Source: Toxoplasma gondii ME49 (taxonomy: Eukaryota; Apicomplexa; Conoidasida; Eucoccidiorida; Sarcocystidae). From it: 64,000 nt of DNA. Numbering within the stretch: position 1 is the first letter of the stretch; every line of letters starts with the position of its first letter. The position numbers were made by a program, and so were the translations under genes. The stretch is from contig NC_031471.1 in the NCBI RefSeq assembly GCF_000006565.2, forward strand, positions 868,001-932,000, written 5' to 3'. Positions 1-13,100 of the stretch are shown here, piece by piece. The notes beneath the pieces were generated by a model. That model made no database searches. It saw only the letters and a list, made by a program, of their open reading frames with translations, and was not told the origin of the DNA.

Positions 1-1129
1 CTCCACTTAGGCGATTCTCACTGAAGAACACGTTAGAGTTGCAGTCCAAATACATATACATATATATATATACATATATATATATGCGAACAAAGTTATG
101 TCCTTATATGCATATGTCCTTGCGTAGACAAGGCCCAACACGATAAGCGACTAGATTCAAGAGGCAGTGTAAGCGAGAGACTCCAGGGCGTCGGCCATGA
201 TTCCTGGCACTGCGACAATCGGACTTTCTGTACCTTCTCTGGTATCCCAGCAGACAACCCTTTGCATGCTTGTTTTCGTGGACGACCCAGCCGACTTGTG
301 AGTGTCTTTTTTCTCGTTCAAAGTTTTTCTTTTAAACTGAACTTTCAGGTGAAATATCCGATGCATTCACCTGCCTTCTTCGTCTGTTATTCGTTTTGTG
401 GAGCTTGCACACGGTTGAGTCTCGCCTGCATGCAGTGTGGACCTTTTCTTGTCTTTGCTACTTTTCGCGTCTTCGACGAAAAGCGATTGCTTCTCGCTTC
501 TTTAATCGTGGTTTTTCCTTGACACTCTTTCATGGACGAAGGAAACGAGCAGGTTTTCTCCTTCAGTGTGCAGATTCCAGGCGAATACCCGAAGTCCAAT
601 TCCAGCCTTTCCGACCCGCCTACGTCGTGTCTTCAACTGGCACACAACGCGCAGAAAAACAGAGAGACTCGCCAGTGACTCGCGTCGACCGGTGCGAAGG
701 CTTCTCCATGCCTTCTTCTGTGGGCGTCAAAATCCGTTTGTCTACTTCATCTCAGTTTTCCTGACGGCCCTCTCGTACCCTTCCTTCCCTGGCGACTCTC
801 CGTTAACACCCGCTGGGATTCCGCTGTCTCGCGGCTGCTTCGGTTCCCCAGCTTCCTCAACGCCTTGACTCTGTCCTTCGCACCACGTGATTTCTACCTT
901 TCTACCGCACTTGCAGTTCCTTGCTGTCCTCCTCTGTCCGCCTCCCCCCCTTTTTCGCGTCCGCTTGCTGTCTGCGACAAAAACGCCGAACGCGCCCTCT
1001 CTGTTCGCTCGGTACGAGACACAAAGCGTTCATAAAATGTGAGTCTTCCAGTGTCGTCTCGGTCGACAAGGTCGCCAGGAACGGCGCGCTTCTTCTGAGC
1101 GCAGCGATTCAACCTGCAAACCAACTGAA
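1..1129. other. Upstream region of the ZGRF1-like gene, no coding sequence supported
   Basis: A (TA)n/(TACATA)n microsatellite occupies about 51-85. The rest is mixed-composition, pyrimidine-rich DNA with only short overlapping open frames that show no domain or splice support. It probably holds the promoter and 5' UTR of the plus-strand gene that starts at 1130. No core promoter element could be assigned. Confidence 0.5.
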
Positions 1130-4100
1130 ATGGAACCTGGGGCGAGCGGCGCGTTCGAGTGTACGTACACCTCGCAGAAGACGAAGAAGGCCAAATCCTG
1201 GAAAGATGGCGTATGTACATGTCAGGCGAGGAACGGATTTCTGCGGCTTCTGCTCTTTGCTGCGGAGGAGGAGGCGACGCCGACGGGAGAGACACGACTT
1301 CGCAGAAAAGGAGAGCCTCTGGATTCGCATGAAACTCCTTTACAGCCTTTGGAAGCTCTTGTCGAGTAAGACGCGAGCTTTGCTTCCGTGCAGAAAGCAG
1401 TTCGAGTGGAGAAGATCCAGTAAAGTCTTCTCGACTGGTACTTCCCTTCTCCCGAAAACGTAACGCAAGTCCCAAGTAGACACGTCTCTTTGAAACATGG
1501 GGATCTTTAATTTCAGCTTTGCCTTTTCTCTTGAGAGAAACCGACTCTTCATTTCTCATTCACTCCACAAACATCGCGCGAGGCACACGAGAGAGTCGTC
1601 GCAGGGCAAGTCTTTTTTGCACAACTAGGTCCTTAGAATCCGGTCAGAAACGGGGGATTCGCCTCCTTCTTTTCCAGAGAGAGAATGGTTGGCGAATGCT
1701 CATCGCAGCTCACACTTGCGTTGAGTTAGACTTTTCTGAAGAGACAAGAAGTGAGAAAAAACAGTGTGCATGCGCACAAGCCAAGCACTCTGCATATGCC
1801 AGGAGAATACGCCGTCAAAGTCGATGGCCGTATAAGTGCCCGTCCTTCCCGCTGGTTGTGTGATCTCACCATCACAGCGGTCTCGACAAATCGTACCTCA
1901 GTTGTGTTCTCTGTCGTCACTGGAAGATGTCTCAGGTGGACAGATGCTGTCTTTAGAGTTCTTAAGAGACGCATTCCAAAGCCTCAGTTTAAGGTCCAAA
2001 GTAGTACAAAGGCGTTACCACATCTGCAGTCCAACGCCGGCGTTCAAAGGGAACAGGGCTTATAGCTGGATCCTGGATTGGAAGGTTCTCGTGCAGAGTG
2101 GATCGTGTCTCTTTCTTTCTCCCTTTGCCGCGAAAGGCTAACGATCTACCTCACGCGCTTTGGCATCTCTTGCGTTGTGTCTTTCTCTGCGTTTTGAGAG
2201 GTCTGCTCTTCCGTTCTTAGCGGGGAGTGTGTGGAATCTCTCTCTCGCGGACCTTCGCCACACGGTCTCAAAGTCCCTCCCTCCTCACTGCACTTGTTTC
2301 TCTTCTGTTGTCGGCTTTCTGCTTCCAGCGAGGACCTCGAGTTCCCTCTCCACCTCGTTCAATTGATTCGCCTGCTTCCTCCGCCACCCACGCGACCTCC
2401 GCAAAAGAGGCCTTTCTCTAGTCAACTCTCTCAAAGGCCGTATCCCCCAAGCGTCGGAACTACTAGACGCTTTCCTTTTTCGTCTCCCGCGTCCGTCTCT
2501 TCCTGTCCTTCTTCATCTTCGTCTGCGTCTTCTTTCTCTTGTTCGTCATCCTCCATCTCCTCCTTCTGCTCGAAGGCGGGAGCTCCTCACTGGAATTCGG
2601 CTGAAACCGCCTCGAGCGAAAATGCGTCTCAGGCTCTTCCCCGCCGACCGCGGTTCCGCAGTCGGGGTGGACTCTTCAGTTCTCGAGTGCGGATCGCTTC
2701 TGAGACTGCCATTTCTCCCTCAGAGTCGCGACCGGGTGACGCTCTTTCACCCTCTTGCCACAGTGGCCGCCTCTCCTCTCTTCTGCCTCCACAGAGGGAA
2801 TTGGACATGCCGCGCGAACCTGAAGCCGTGCAACAGGCTCGCGCGGCAGATCCGCGTTTCTCCTGCTCCTCCTCCACCCTCGCCGGCGAGTCCCTCGAGT
2901 GTACATACACCCCAAAGCCTCGCGACCACACGCAGACAGCAGTCTGGGAGCCAGCGCGCAAGGCGTTTGTCCCGCCGTTCGCTTCTCGAAGCACCAGTGT
3001 TTCTTCGGTCTCTCTTTCTTCTCCGTCTTCTGGACGGTCGTCTTCTGAAACTGCCGAGCCGCGGGTGGCGGCCGCGAGGTGTCGATACACCTCGGAGGCG
3101 TCTCTGTCTCGTCGCGACGCGCTGTCGACGTCGAGCGGCGTACGTCCTTCCCGAGAAGACTGCGAAGCTCAGTCAGACCGGGTTTCTCCGCGCGCTTCAC
3201 CAAACACAGGCGACGCGCTCCAGGCGCCCTTCGCGGCTTCTTGTCCAGCCTTTCAGCGGTTTCCGAACCACACGAGTGAGGCTTCCTTCGCCTCTCAGGC
3301 CATGCGAGACGCCCCAGGGAGGACGCGAAAGCCCGACGCAGGTGCTGCGTTGCCTGCGCTGAAGTCGGAGGGGAACCAGGCAGGGACCGGCAACGAGAAA
3401 GACGAAACGAAGTGTGAGAGGCTGCATGGAAGCGACGGAGAGGACGCGGAGCCAAATGCCAGCATCGAAAGAGACGGGGGAAGAAGAGGAAGCGACGAAC
3501 AGAAAGATCTCAGCGGCACAGACACCAGCGGCAGAGAACTCGTCACGCGATTCTTTGCAAGGCTCGCCACAGAATCGCTTCTTCAAGAAATGGGTGAGAA
3601 GAGGTGGCGGTGGACCGAACACTGCTCGTCTCTCTGGGCAGACGTCCCTGCTTCTTTTTCTCCTTTCTCGGTGGAGACGGAGAGCTTGTCTCGGAGCGAG
3701 ACAAGAGCAAGAGAAAGAGAGAACATTTGTCTCGACGAACGACTCCACGAAGAAGAGTGCGAAAGCTTCAAAGAGACACTCCTCTTTCTCTCGCTCTTTG
3801 AGGCACACGGAGCTGCAAATCCGTTCGATGACCATTCCGGTTTCCGCTCTCACACAGATGGCGAATGCCTCAGGAAAGAAAAGCGAGAAGTCGACTACCT
3901 GAAAACACAAGCCCGCTCTGAAAAGCTCGGTTCCTTCTCTTCCTCTGCTCAGTCTTCGACTTTTCCCTTCTCTTCTTCCTCGTGTTCTTTCTCTTCTCCG
4001 TCGTCGTCTTCTCTCTCGTCTTCCTCGTCTTCTTCTCTTTCGTCTCCTTCGTCTTCTTCTCTTTCGTCTTCTTCGTTCTCTTCTTCTTGCTCCGTTGCGC

Positions 4101-7100
4101 AATCTGCAGCTTTTGCGGGTTGTGGAGAAGGCCGGGATTTGGTGGAAGATGACACTTTTGATCTTCTTGAAGCTCCAGAAGTCCTCTCGCCTCGAGTCGA
4201 AGGAGACGAGAAGGCGCTGCCGCTGCTCTCAGCTCAAGAACAGGCGTGTGAGGAGACTCTTGCTGCAAGAACGAGAGAAGAGGTCTCGACAGAGCAAGTC
4301 TTACAGAGAAGAGACCCGTCACGGGGGAGACTCCGGCCTTGGACTCGCCCGAGGCTCTCCTCCCAGAGTCGAGGAGACAAAGGAGATACCGGAGACAAAG
4401 GAGGTACAGGAGGCAGAGGGAAGGAAGCAGACAGAAGAGAAGGCGGAAAAAGCGGAAGAGGCAGTGAAGGGAGAAACACGAGTGAATCACAAGAATGTGA
4501 AGTTCCGCTCTCCAGCGTCGAAGCGTCTCTTCCCCTCTCTTGCGGGACTGGCGGAAGATACGTCCCCAGCATGGAAATCCCTCGACCTTCTGCGGTGTAT
4601 GGACACCGCGCAGAAGGCAAGGCCTTTTCCAGTGCACGCAGCGTCTCTTTTTGGTCTTCTCTGCGACACGGTCGCACCCACGGTTTCTCTGCCAACAAGC
4701 GGTTCGTTGTGGAGACAGAGAGAGATACTAAAGAAGAGACCCAGCAGGCAACTAGTCTCAACGCAGCCTGCGTTCGCCGCCCCTCTTTCTGCCCTCCCTT
4801 TGCCAAGGGCAAGGCATCGTACCGCGTCCGTGAGTGAAATTTCTTTCGATCCATGTCTGCTCTTGAGTCTCCTTGTTCTTCTCCCTCGGGTCCCTCTCTG
4901 GTTTGGGGTGTCCGTACACTCGACACACGTTCCCCACGGTCTTCTTAGGCGTCAGGTTCTTGAACTCGCCGTGTCGCCGTCTTCGTCCCTCTCTTTTCTT
5001 TCTTGCATTCGCGCGTCGGTTTCTTCTTTGCATCGAATCTCGAGAGACACCTCTCACGCAGGTCTCGCATCTTCTCCCCATTCTGTTTTCCGCTCGTTTC
5101 CCTCGCCTTTCTTCGCTCGTTCTGCACCTCCCTTCATTCGGTTTCACGTCCCTCTCCATGTGTCGACTTTCTGGTGCCCGGACTCGCGCGTTTTTCCTCA
5201 TCGAAATTGCTTGTTATGCTTCTTCGCCTTCTGCCTGCAGCGCTTCCCGGGCATCATCCACCTCACGTTCTCGCGTCTCAAGGAGCTTCTGGAGCTTCTC
5301 TGTCTCCTTCGCGTTCCCTGTCTCGCCGTTCCTCCCAAACGCCTGCAACCCTGCCAGCGACGCTCCTGTCTCCGAGGAAGGAAGAAGAGGAACTGCCTGC
5401 CTTCCGCCCTCTCGCCTCGTTTCCTGCGAACGCACAGACTACTCGACTGTCTTCGATCCTCCCGCTGCGTTTCGCCATCCCCCAAGACCCAAGTAAAGTA
5501 AGAAAAGTCGGGACGACAAGGCAGGTACAAGGCATTTACACCTGTCCGCCACTTCACCGTGTGCGCGCACGAACAGCGTTTATATCGATGTCGTATTTCC
5601 AGGCCCCCATCGGTTCTCTCCGGTGTAGATACACCTCCCGTACAATCTACGTACCTAAAAAGATACATATCTCTATCTATATCTATATATCTATATTTAT
5701 GCATGTGTGTGTGTGGTGTGTCTCTGTGTTTCGGTCGGGAGTGAGGCGAGGGCGACTGGAGGGGTGAGAGGGACGGGGGGAGGCTTCGGTGTAGGGTGTG
5801 CTTTTCCGATTGCATGAACGGATTTCCTGAAGAAGCGAGCTGTTCAATCTGCCTTTCTAGGTCGCCCCCCTGCTCGTCCGCCAGTGCATGCGCGGCGCCG
5901 TGGACTCTGCCTTATGGAGGATGACCAGGGGCGAGGATCAGCTCGAGAACTATTGCCTGTCTCTCTTCAACTCGGTCGCTCTCCAGATCCACGGGACCGT
6001 CGTCGAGCTCGCCGCCAGCCTTCAACCCGTCCTGTGTACGTACACCCCGTGGGGAGGCCTGCTCCGCATCTCCCCGTTGTTCCTATTTTTTGTTTGAGCT
6101 GGTTTCAAAAGTCTTGCTTCAAGCGTACTTTCTGTAAAAGCTCAACGAATGGAAGCACTCCTCTGGGGGTCCTCGGGATCGTGTAAACATGCTTCGGACG
6201 CTGCGATCTGATTTCTAGTGAGAAGAGGAAGCGTTCGTTTCTTCTGACAGACTGCCGCTGGAGAAACGAACAAACCTGTGCACCCACCTACAGCTCTTCT
6301 TCGTCTCATTGACCCACACAGATTGCCTCTGTACATCTATAGACTATGCATAACCGTTATTCAAAGGTATATATAGTTGTATTATATATATATATATACA
6401 GAAAGGGAGTGCATGCATTGCTTAAGAAGGGAATGTGGTGTTGAGTTTCAAAGATGCGAGAGAGTCTTAATCGGATTTTTTGAGCTGAAAACGCCTTCAC
6501 CAACCTTCTCGCTGCATCTTCAGTCCCTCTCTCTGCTTCCGATTTCGCAGACGGAAAAGACTCTTCAGCACCTGCGGCTGCGCCTCTTTCTTCTGCTGCC
6601 CCTTTGAGAGAAAGGCCTGCACAAAGTGTCTCCGGCCCGTGTCTCCTCGCCTCCGGCATTCGCCTGCAAGTTTGGGCGTCTTCCCCCCCTCTCGAGCGCG
6701 CGGCTGCGTTGGCGGCGCGTCTGGTGAGAAGTTTTTTCGCACGCAAGTCTTCTGGGAGCTACACTCGTTTTCGTTCGTCCCCGCTTCTCCCCTTCCTCTG
6801 GCTAGCGTTCATGGCGCTGCACATGTGAAACTGGGGTTCCGAGGCTACCATAATCTATCTAGCGTTATATACTATACTATATTATATATATATATATATA
6901 TTATATCTATATTTTCTATATATTATATATATTATACAATGTTACATATATATATATATATATTATATAATATATATATTATATATTATATTTTGTATAT
7001 GTTATATATATATATATATTTTATATATATTATTTATATTATATGTATCTTGAAAGACACAGGCAAATGTGGACACGCGTCTTTGTGTTCACGTCTAGTT

Positions 7101-10100
7101 GTAAGTTGTTTCTTTGGAAACGACCTGTGGGCGTCAGTTGACGCTTTGCACTGTCGGCGCTCGTTCTACGCAAAAGGTGTATTGTTTTCGTTTCCTTCTC
7201 GCGCTGCGGGGGTCCCCGCTCTTCCCGTTCTTGCTGAATGCACACTGCCGCGGTGAGGTGGTTTTGAGTTGTCGCGAGACTCCGAGCGCCTGTCTGTTCT
7301 TTTTTCGATCTGGCTTCGCCTCGGCTTCCTTCCTCCGTTTCGCGCCCCTCTCTGCTCGACCTTACCTTTCCTGAAGTCTGGGAGCCTTCGCATCTGCGCT
7401 GCTTCGCTCTGCAGAAACTGAAGAAGCAGCGAGAAGTACGGCGGCGCAGACAGCAAGCACGAGAGGCGGAAGGGCGTCAGAAGCTGCGACGGAAACTGCA
7501 TGCGCTTGGGGGCCGGCGCCGAGTCTCGAGCGACGAAGAAGAGTCCGAGAAGGACGCAGAGACAGAGGAGACAGACACGGCGGACCGAGATCAAAGTGGA
7601 GCAGATGAAGAGGACGTCGGGACTGAGGCGCGCCCGCGCTACTTCCTCGACTTCGCAAACTGTACAGTACATACACTGGGTCTCCCCGACCACGATCGAG
7701 CTGCGCCGTCGTCGCATGCGTGGCGAGCTTCTGCGACATCTTCGCCTTTCTCGGACCCGATCGCCGTCCTCCAGAAAACGGTTTCGCGCGGGGACTTGTG
7801 GGCCGTCACTGCCAACGGTAATTCTCCCAACTTTACATGTCTTTGGTTTTTGTGTTTCCAAACGGGGCGCGTTCGTTTCTGTCTTCAGTGGCGTCTGTGC
7901 ATGCGTTCCTTGCTACCTCGAGTTCCTCGCGTCTCGAGTTTCGTCTCCTCTTTTTTCAGGATCTTTCTCGTTCAAACGACCTCCTTCTTATACGCGAGCG
8001 AGGGACGCACTTTCTGCTGGCGTCGAGCGTCGACGCGCTTCTCGTCTCCTGCCCTGGCACATCCTTCTCGGCTTGGGTGTCTTCTCCTTCACCTCGTTGT
8101 TCCAGTCCGCTGTTCTTTCACCCTGACTCTTCCTGTCCTCGGTGTCGTTTTTAAGCGCCTCAATGCACCCACATGTCTGTTTTTTTAGTTGTCCTTTGCT
8201 ACAAACGAAATTGAGCGTATGCAACTGTGCAGAGAGAGAGATAGAGAAAGAGAGAAAAAGATGGATAAATTGAGTGACAAACACAGATATGGAGAGATGG
8301 AGAGAAGGGTAGATGGATAGATGTCGAGAGCGTAGGTGAGGACTTGCGGCCCGATGCACATCATGATTTGAGGCTTCTCGAGTGACTCTGAGGCTGTTTG
8401 TTTCTTCAGACGACTGGACGCACCCCTCGCAAGTGTTGCTCTGCCGCTCCTGCTGGAAAGGCCTGCATCCTCGCTCCGGCACACTGGAAGTCGAACTCCT
8501 TCGTCTCTCGTCTTCTGCCTCTTCTCTCTCTGCGTCTTGCTCGTCGACTACCTCGACGGAGATGGAGCCTCTCGCCGAGGCATGCCCTGTCTGGTTGCCG
8601 CGGCTGCTGCGAGAAACTCGAGAGGAGAGAACAAGAGAGACGCCGGGAAAACTGCGTCTCTCCGCCATGCTGCTCGGAAACTTCTCGAACGAATTTGCCG
8701 CAGTCGAAGGCATCGAGAGACTCTGGAAAGTAAACGAAACTCGGCTTCGCCACCCCTTGCTTCACCGGTTTTTACATATATTTTGACATATGTATATATA
8801 TTTAAATACATACCTAGAGATACATCTATGAAGAATACATATACATATACATATATATATATATTATTAAATGCATGTGGATACTTGCACATAAGGATAG
8901 ATGTTTTTCACGTTCGTCTACGCACGTCTCATGTGTAGAATCTGAAGACACCTCATCTTTGCGTTTCCCTCTTCATCTTGTGTAACCGTTGCATGAATAC
9001 TTATATGCAGAGAGAGAGAGAGATAGGTTGCCTTCGGAGTAAACGGCGGGATGGCTTGTGCCGGTGTCGTTACTTTTCTGTTTTCGACGCAAGGATATCC
9101 GCGGAGTTGCTCCATCTTGACAAGCGCGAGAGACGTCTGTTCCTTCGTGTCGAGTTCCCTCGCTTCTCTCCGTGGCTGCACTCGATTGACTCGTTTCTGC
9201 GAACGCTTTGGAGCGCCGTTCGCGATTTAAATGCTTCTCCTCCTCCTCGTAGTGTTGGAGGGTCCTCTGCTGCGCGAGCGTCGACTCTCAGACGACGGCA
9301 GCTACGCCCAAACGGACGCCATCCGTTTTTCCCGATTCGCCTTCTCCTGAGCCTTCTTCTGCATCAGCTGCATCAGCACTGTTCTCTCTCGCCGCTGTGT
9401 CTCGGCGTCCTCGCGCCTCTCTAATTCGCCTCCGCTGTGTCTCTTGTCTCCGCCGGTTGGTGTCTCTCTGTCCAGGCTACGAAGGTCCCGCTGCCGGTGC
9501 TCGCTGGCGGCGGCAGAGCCTCTGAGAGAGAGGCGTTGTCTTCTGCTTCGCTGCCTTCCGAGGCTGCAGGTGACGCTCGCCTCGTGTGTTTATCGCATGC
9601 ATTGCTTTCCTCGTTCTGTCAAAGAACGGCACGAGTCGCTGAGGAAGGGAAGGCAGACGCAGCGCCCGAGCCGTCCGTCGTCTTCCACTCTGACGGAGAA
9701 GAAGGTGGAGATTTACATCCTCGCCTGCAGTCCATTCCTCTCGTAAGCGCGCGCCTGGGCCAGGGGACAGACTGCGGCGTCTCCTGTCTGTTTAGAGAAG
9801 GACCTTTGAGAATTGCTGTTCGGAAATATCGAACCAGTCAACAGTGAGAGAGAGGGCAAGTTGTTCTCTGCACAAGATGTCTTCTGTCCTTCGGGGAAAC
9901 GGAATAAGCACGGGATCCACGTTTTCTTTCCTTCGACCCCAATTCGAGTGTCTCCAGAACAGCGCATGCACATACACGCAACGCAGAGCAACAGATGAGA
10001 CGGAGCACCGGAGAACGAAACTGTTTCTCTGCGCTTTTCGTCGTCCTCTCTGTTCTTGAAGGAGCGTCGCCTCGTCCAAGTAGAGGGCGCCTCAGGTCTA

Positions 10101-13100
10101 CATCTGAGGACGATGAAGTCGCACGGATGTTTTTCTTTCAATCGCGCTTTTCCTCAACACAACTGCGATCTAAACGATGTCCGTCCGATGAAAGACAAAG
10201 ACGTTGAACGACGCATACGTGGCTACATCTCGACTGTGGTTCTTTCCTGATTCTCGCACTCCTTCCCGGAGACCATGCTCTTGTCGTCTCAGACGTTTCT
10301 ACTGACGGGTGTCTCCCTTCTTGGCGGATGTGAGAGAAACGCGCAGGCGGCTCGGTCTGTTTCTGCTGCTGGGTGGTTATCTCTTCGATGTCGTCTCCCT
10401 CTCTCGTTCTTCGTCTGTTGACGCCTCGCTCCCGCTTCCGCCGCTGGAAAGAAGTAGTGCCTGTCTCGGTGTCTGCCTTGTCCTCCGTGTGTCAGAATAT
10501 GAGTTCTCGGGAGGCGGAGCATATTCTGCGCGAGGCGATTTCTCCGAACGAAAGCCGAATGCACAAGCTGAACGACGAGCAGCAAGCGGTGCTGCTGGCC
10601 ATCAGTCGCTGGTTCGCGTACACGGACGGCCGGCGCCCGTTCCAGTCTCTTTTGCGAAAGAAGAACGCCAAGGAGGGGGGAAGCCGGAGAGCAGGTTCGC
10701 CGCGCAGTCCTCACGAGAGGCGCCGGGAGGAGAGGCGAAGACACAGAGATGAGAAAAAGAAGAGAAGAGAAAATGCGCTCGAATCTAGCGCAGAATGCCC
10801 ACCGAGGATAGCAGCGGGAGAGAGAAATGAAGACGACGATGGGGAAGGAGAGGGAGGAGGAGGAGAAGGAGAAGAGAGAGAAGAAGAAGAATGGCAGAGG
10901 AGAGATGAACTAGAAGAAGAAGGAGTCGAGTCCCCAGGGGGACAGGCGGGCGAGGCGCTTGGACTTGAAAGCAAACGTGGTGGAAGCGGTCGTAGAAACG
11001 ACTCGTCTCAAGCGCTCGAGGACGGGAGGTCTGAGCACATTTTGCCTGGCAGGGAAATTCAGAATCAGAGTCAAAGCACGCAACTCGAATCGAGATTTCA
11101 TTCTCGAGCAAACAGCGATTTCTCACGCTTTCACCTCGAGGAAAGGCGTCCGAGAGAGAGCGAAGCCACCAAGAGACGAGAAATAACAAGCGATACAGGG
11201 GCGACGTATCTGAAGGATGGTCGCCGAAACTGCTTCCACCCGGCCTCCTCGTCTGCTTCGTCTTTGTGTCTCTCTTGTGACTTCGGTTGTTCTTCGTCTT
11301 CAAGAGAGGCATCTCCAGGAACGAAAGGTCCACGTGTACACGGAGGAGAGGCAGGCGAGGGGAGACTGAGGAGACAAGCACCAGCAGGCGGGAGTGAAGC
11401 TCGCGCTTCTTCGCCGACTCTGTCGAGACAGCGAAGAAGCAAGAAGAGAAAGATTTGCGCGCCGGGGCCTCACGGCGACGCGAGCGAAAATGGTGAAGAC
11501 TTCATTGCAGGTCGCAACGGAGAGAAGGTGCGAAACGGACGACAGGAAGACGAAACGCAAACCGGCGAAACGACAGAGAAAGAAGACTTTGAAGACGCTC
11601 TGCGGCTTCTCAATTGCAGCCGACGACGCACGGACGCGCCGCCATTTCTGCTGGTCCAGGGTGTCTTCGGAGCTGGCAAAAGTTCTCTCCTTGCAGCTGC
11701 TCTGGCGACGCTTTCGAGGTGCGATTTCGTTTCCTTCGGGAAGACCCTCGTTCCTGCGGAGTCCCGCATGCAGGCTTCGAAGGCTGTCTAGAAGAATCCT
11801 GTTTTCACCGCCCAGCTCAGAGACACCTGTTGGTCTCATATTCGCGTGAAGGGGGACCGGGCTTTTTCTCCTTTTTGTGCTCGTGTTTATTGTGGTTCCA
11901 CGTTTTTCGACCTCGGATCCTTTCCCGTACATCGTTTGATTTCTCGCTCGCTGTGCTGCCTTCGTCTCCAATTTCTGCATGCCCGCCTCCCCTCTGCCAT
12001 GCCATGTTCTGGTCTCGCTTCGTCTGCGCTGACTTCGTCGTCCGCGCCGCTCTTCGCCTCCTTTCGTCTCCTTTACTCTGCGTCGTTCCTGCCGTCCTCG
12101 CTCTCTTTGTCGTCTTCTCTCTCTTTGTCTTTCTCATGTTCTTCTGCTTCCTACTACTTCTCCCGTCCCCTCTCTTCTTCTTCTACTCTCTCTTCTTCTA
12201 CTCTCATCTTTGCTCTTGTCTTCTCTTTCTCCTTTTTCTTCTTCTCTCTCTTCTTCTCGCTCTTCTTCTCTCTCTGCCGCGTCTTATCTCCCTCGATCTC
12301 TGTCTGGGGGCGTCTTCCCTTGGACAAGACAGACTCGGCTTCTCTCTCGCGATTTTGGTTGAGGCAGCGACGGCGCATTCGTTTCTCAGGCGGTCTGCGT
12401 CTTCCTGAGTTGCTCGGCCTCGTGCGTCTGCGGAACGCCTGTCGAGAGCGAGTTCTTTCTCTCTTCTTGCCCAGCGCCCCTGCTGCACCAAGTGCTTTGT
12501 GTAGTATTCGAGACAAGACTTCGCTCGTGAACGGTGTTTCGCTTCTTGCGTCTCTCGTCTCTTCTCCTCTCTGAGCAGGCTGTTGACTGCAGCGAAGAAT
12601 AAGAGTCACATTTTGCTGGTTTGCGTGACGAACGCCGCGCTCGACTCGGTTCTCCTCAAGCTCCGCTTCGAGTGTATGTACACTGACTTTGTGCGCATCG
12701 GCCGCCTCTCTGAAACCCATCCGCTTCTCCTCCCTCACGCCGTGTCCAGCAGCAAAGACCGCGCTTTCGCACTCCAGGAGTGGAAGCGCCTCTTGCATCA
12801 ATTCCTTGTGACCGACTCTACGCGAGCCTCCAAATCCCCGGGGCCTCTCGCACCCTCGCGCAGGCCTTCTTCCTCTCCGAGTTCTGCGTCTTCTGTTCCG
12901 GCTTGTTTGGACATGCACAAGCGCGTCGGCGACCAAGAACAGCCAGAAGAGCTTTCTGTGTCTGCCATGGCTGCGACTCTGCTGGCGAGGATCGAGGAAG
13001 GCACATTTCCTCCCACAGTCCCGGTGAGCGTTTTCTCGGCGTTTTCCGAGATATGTCGGCCTTCGTTGGCATCTGCATGTCTCTTCTTTCTCTGCCGTTT

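Noticed and set aside
262..868. Several short overlapping plus-strand frames at the left end
   Set aside because: They overlap one another in different frames and opposite strands, with no domain, no splice chain and no good start context.
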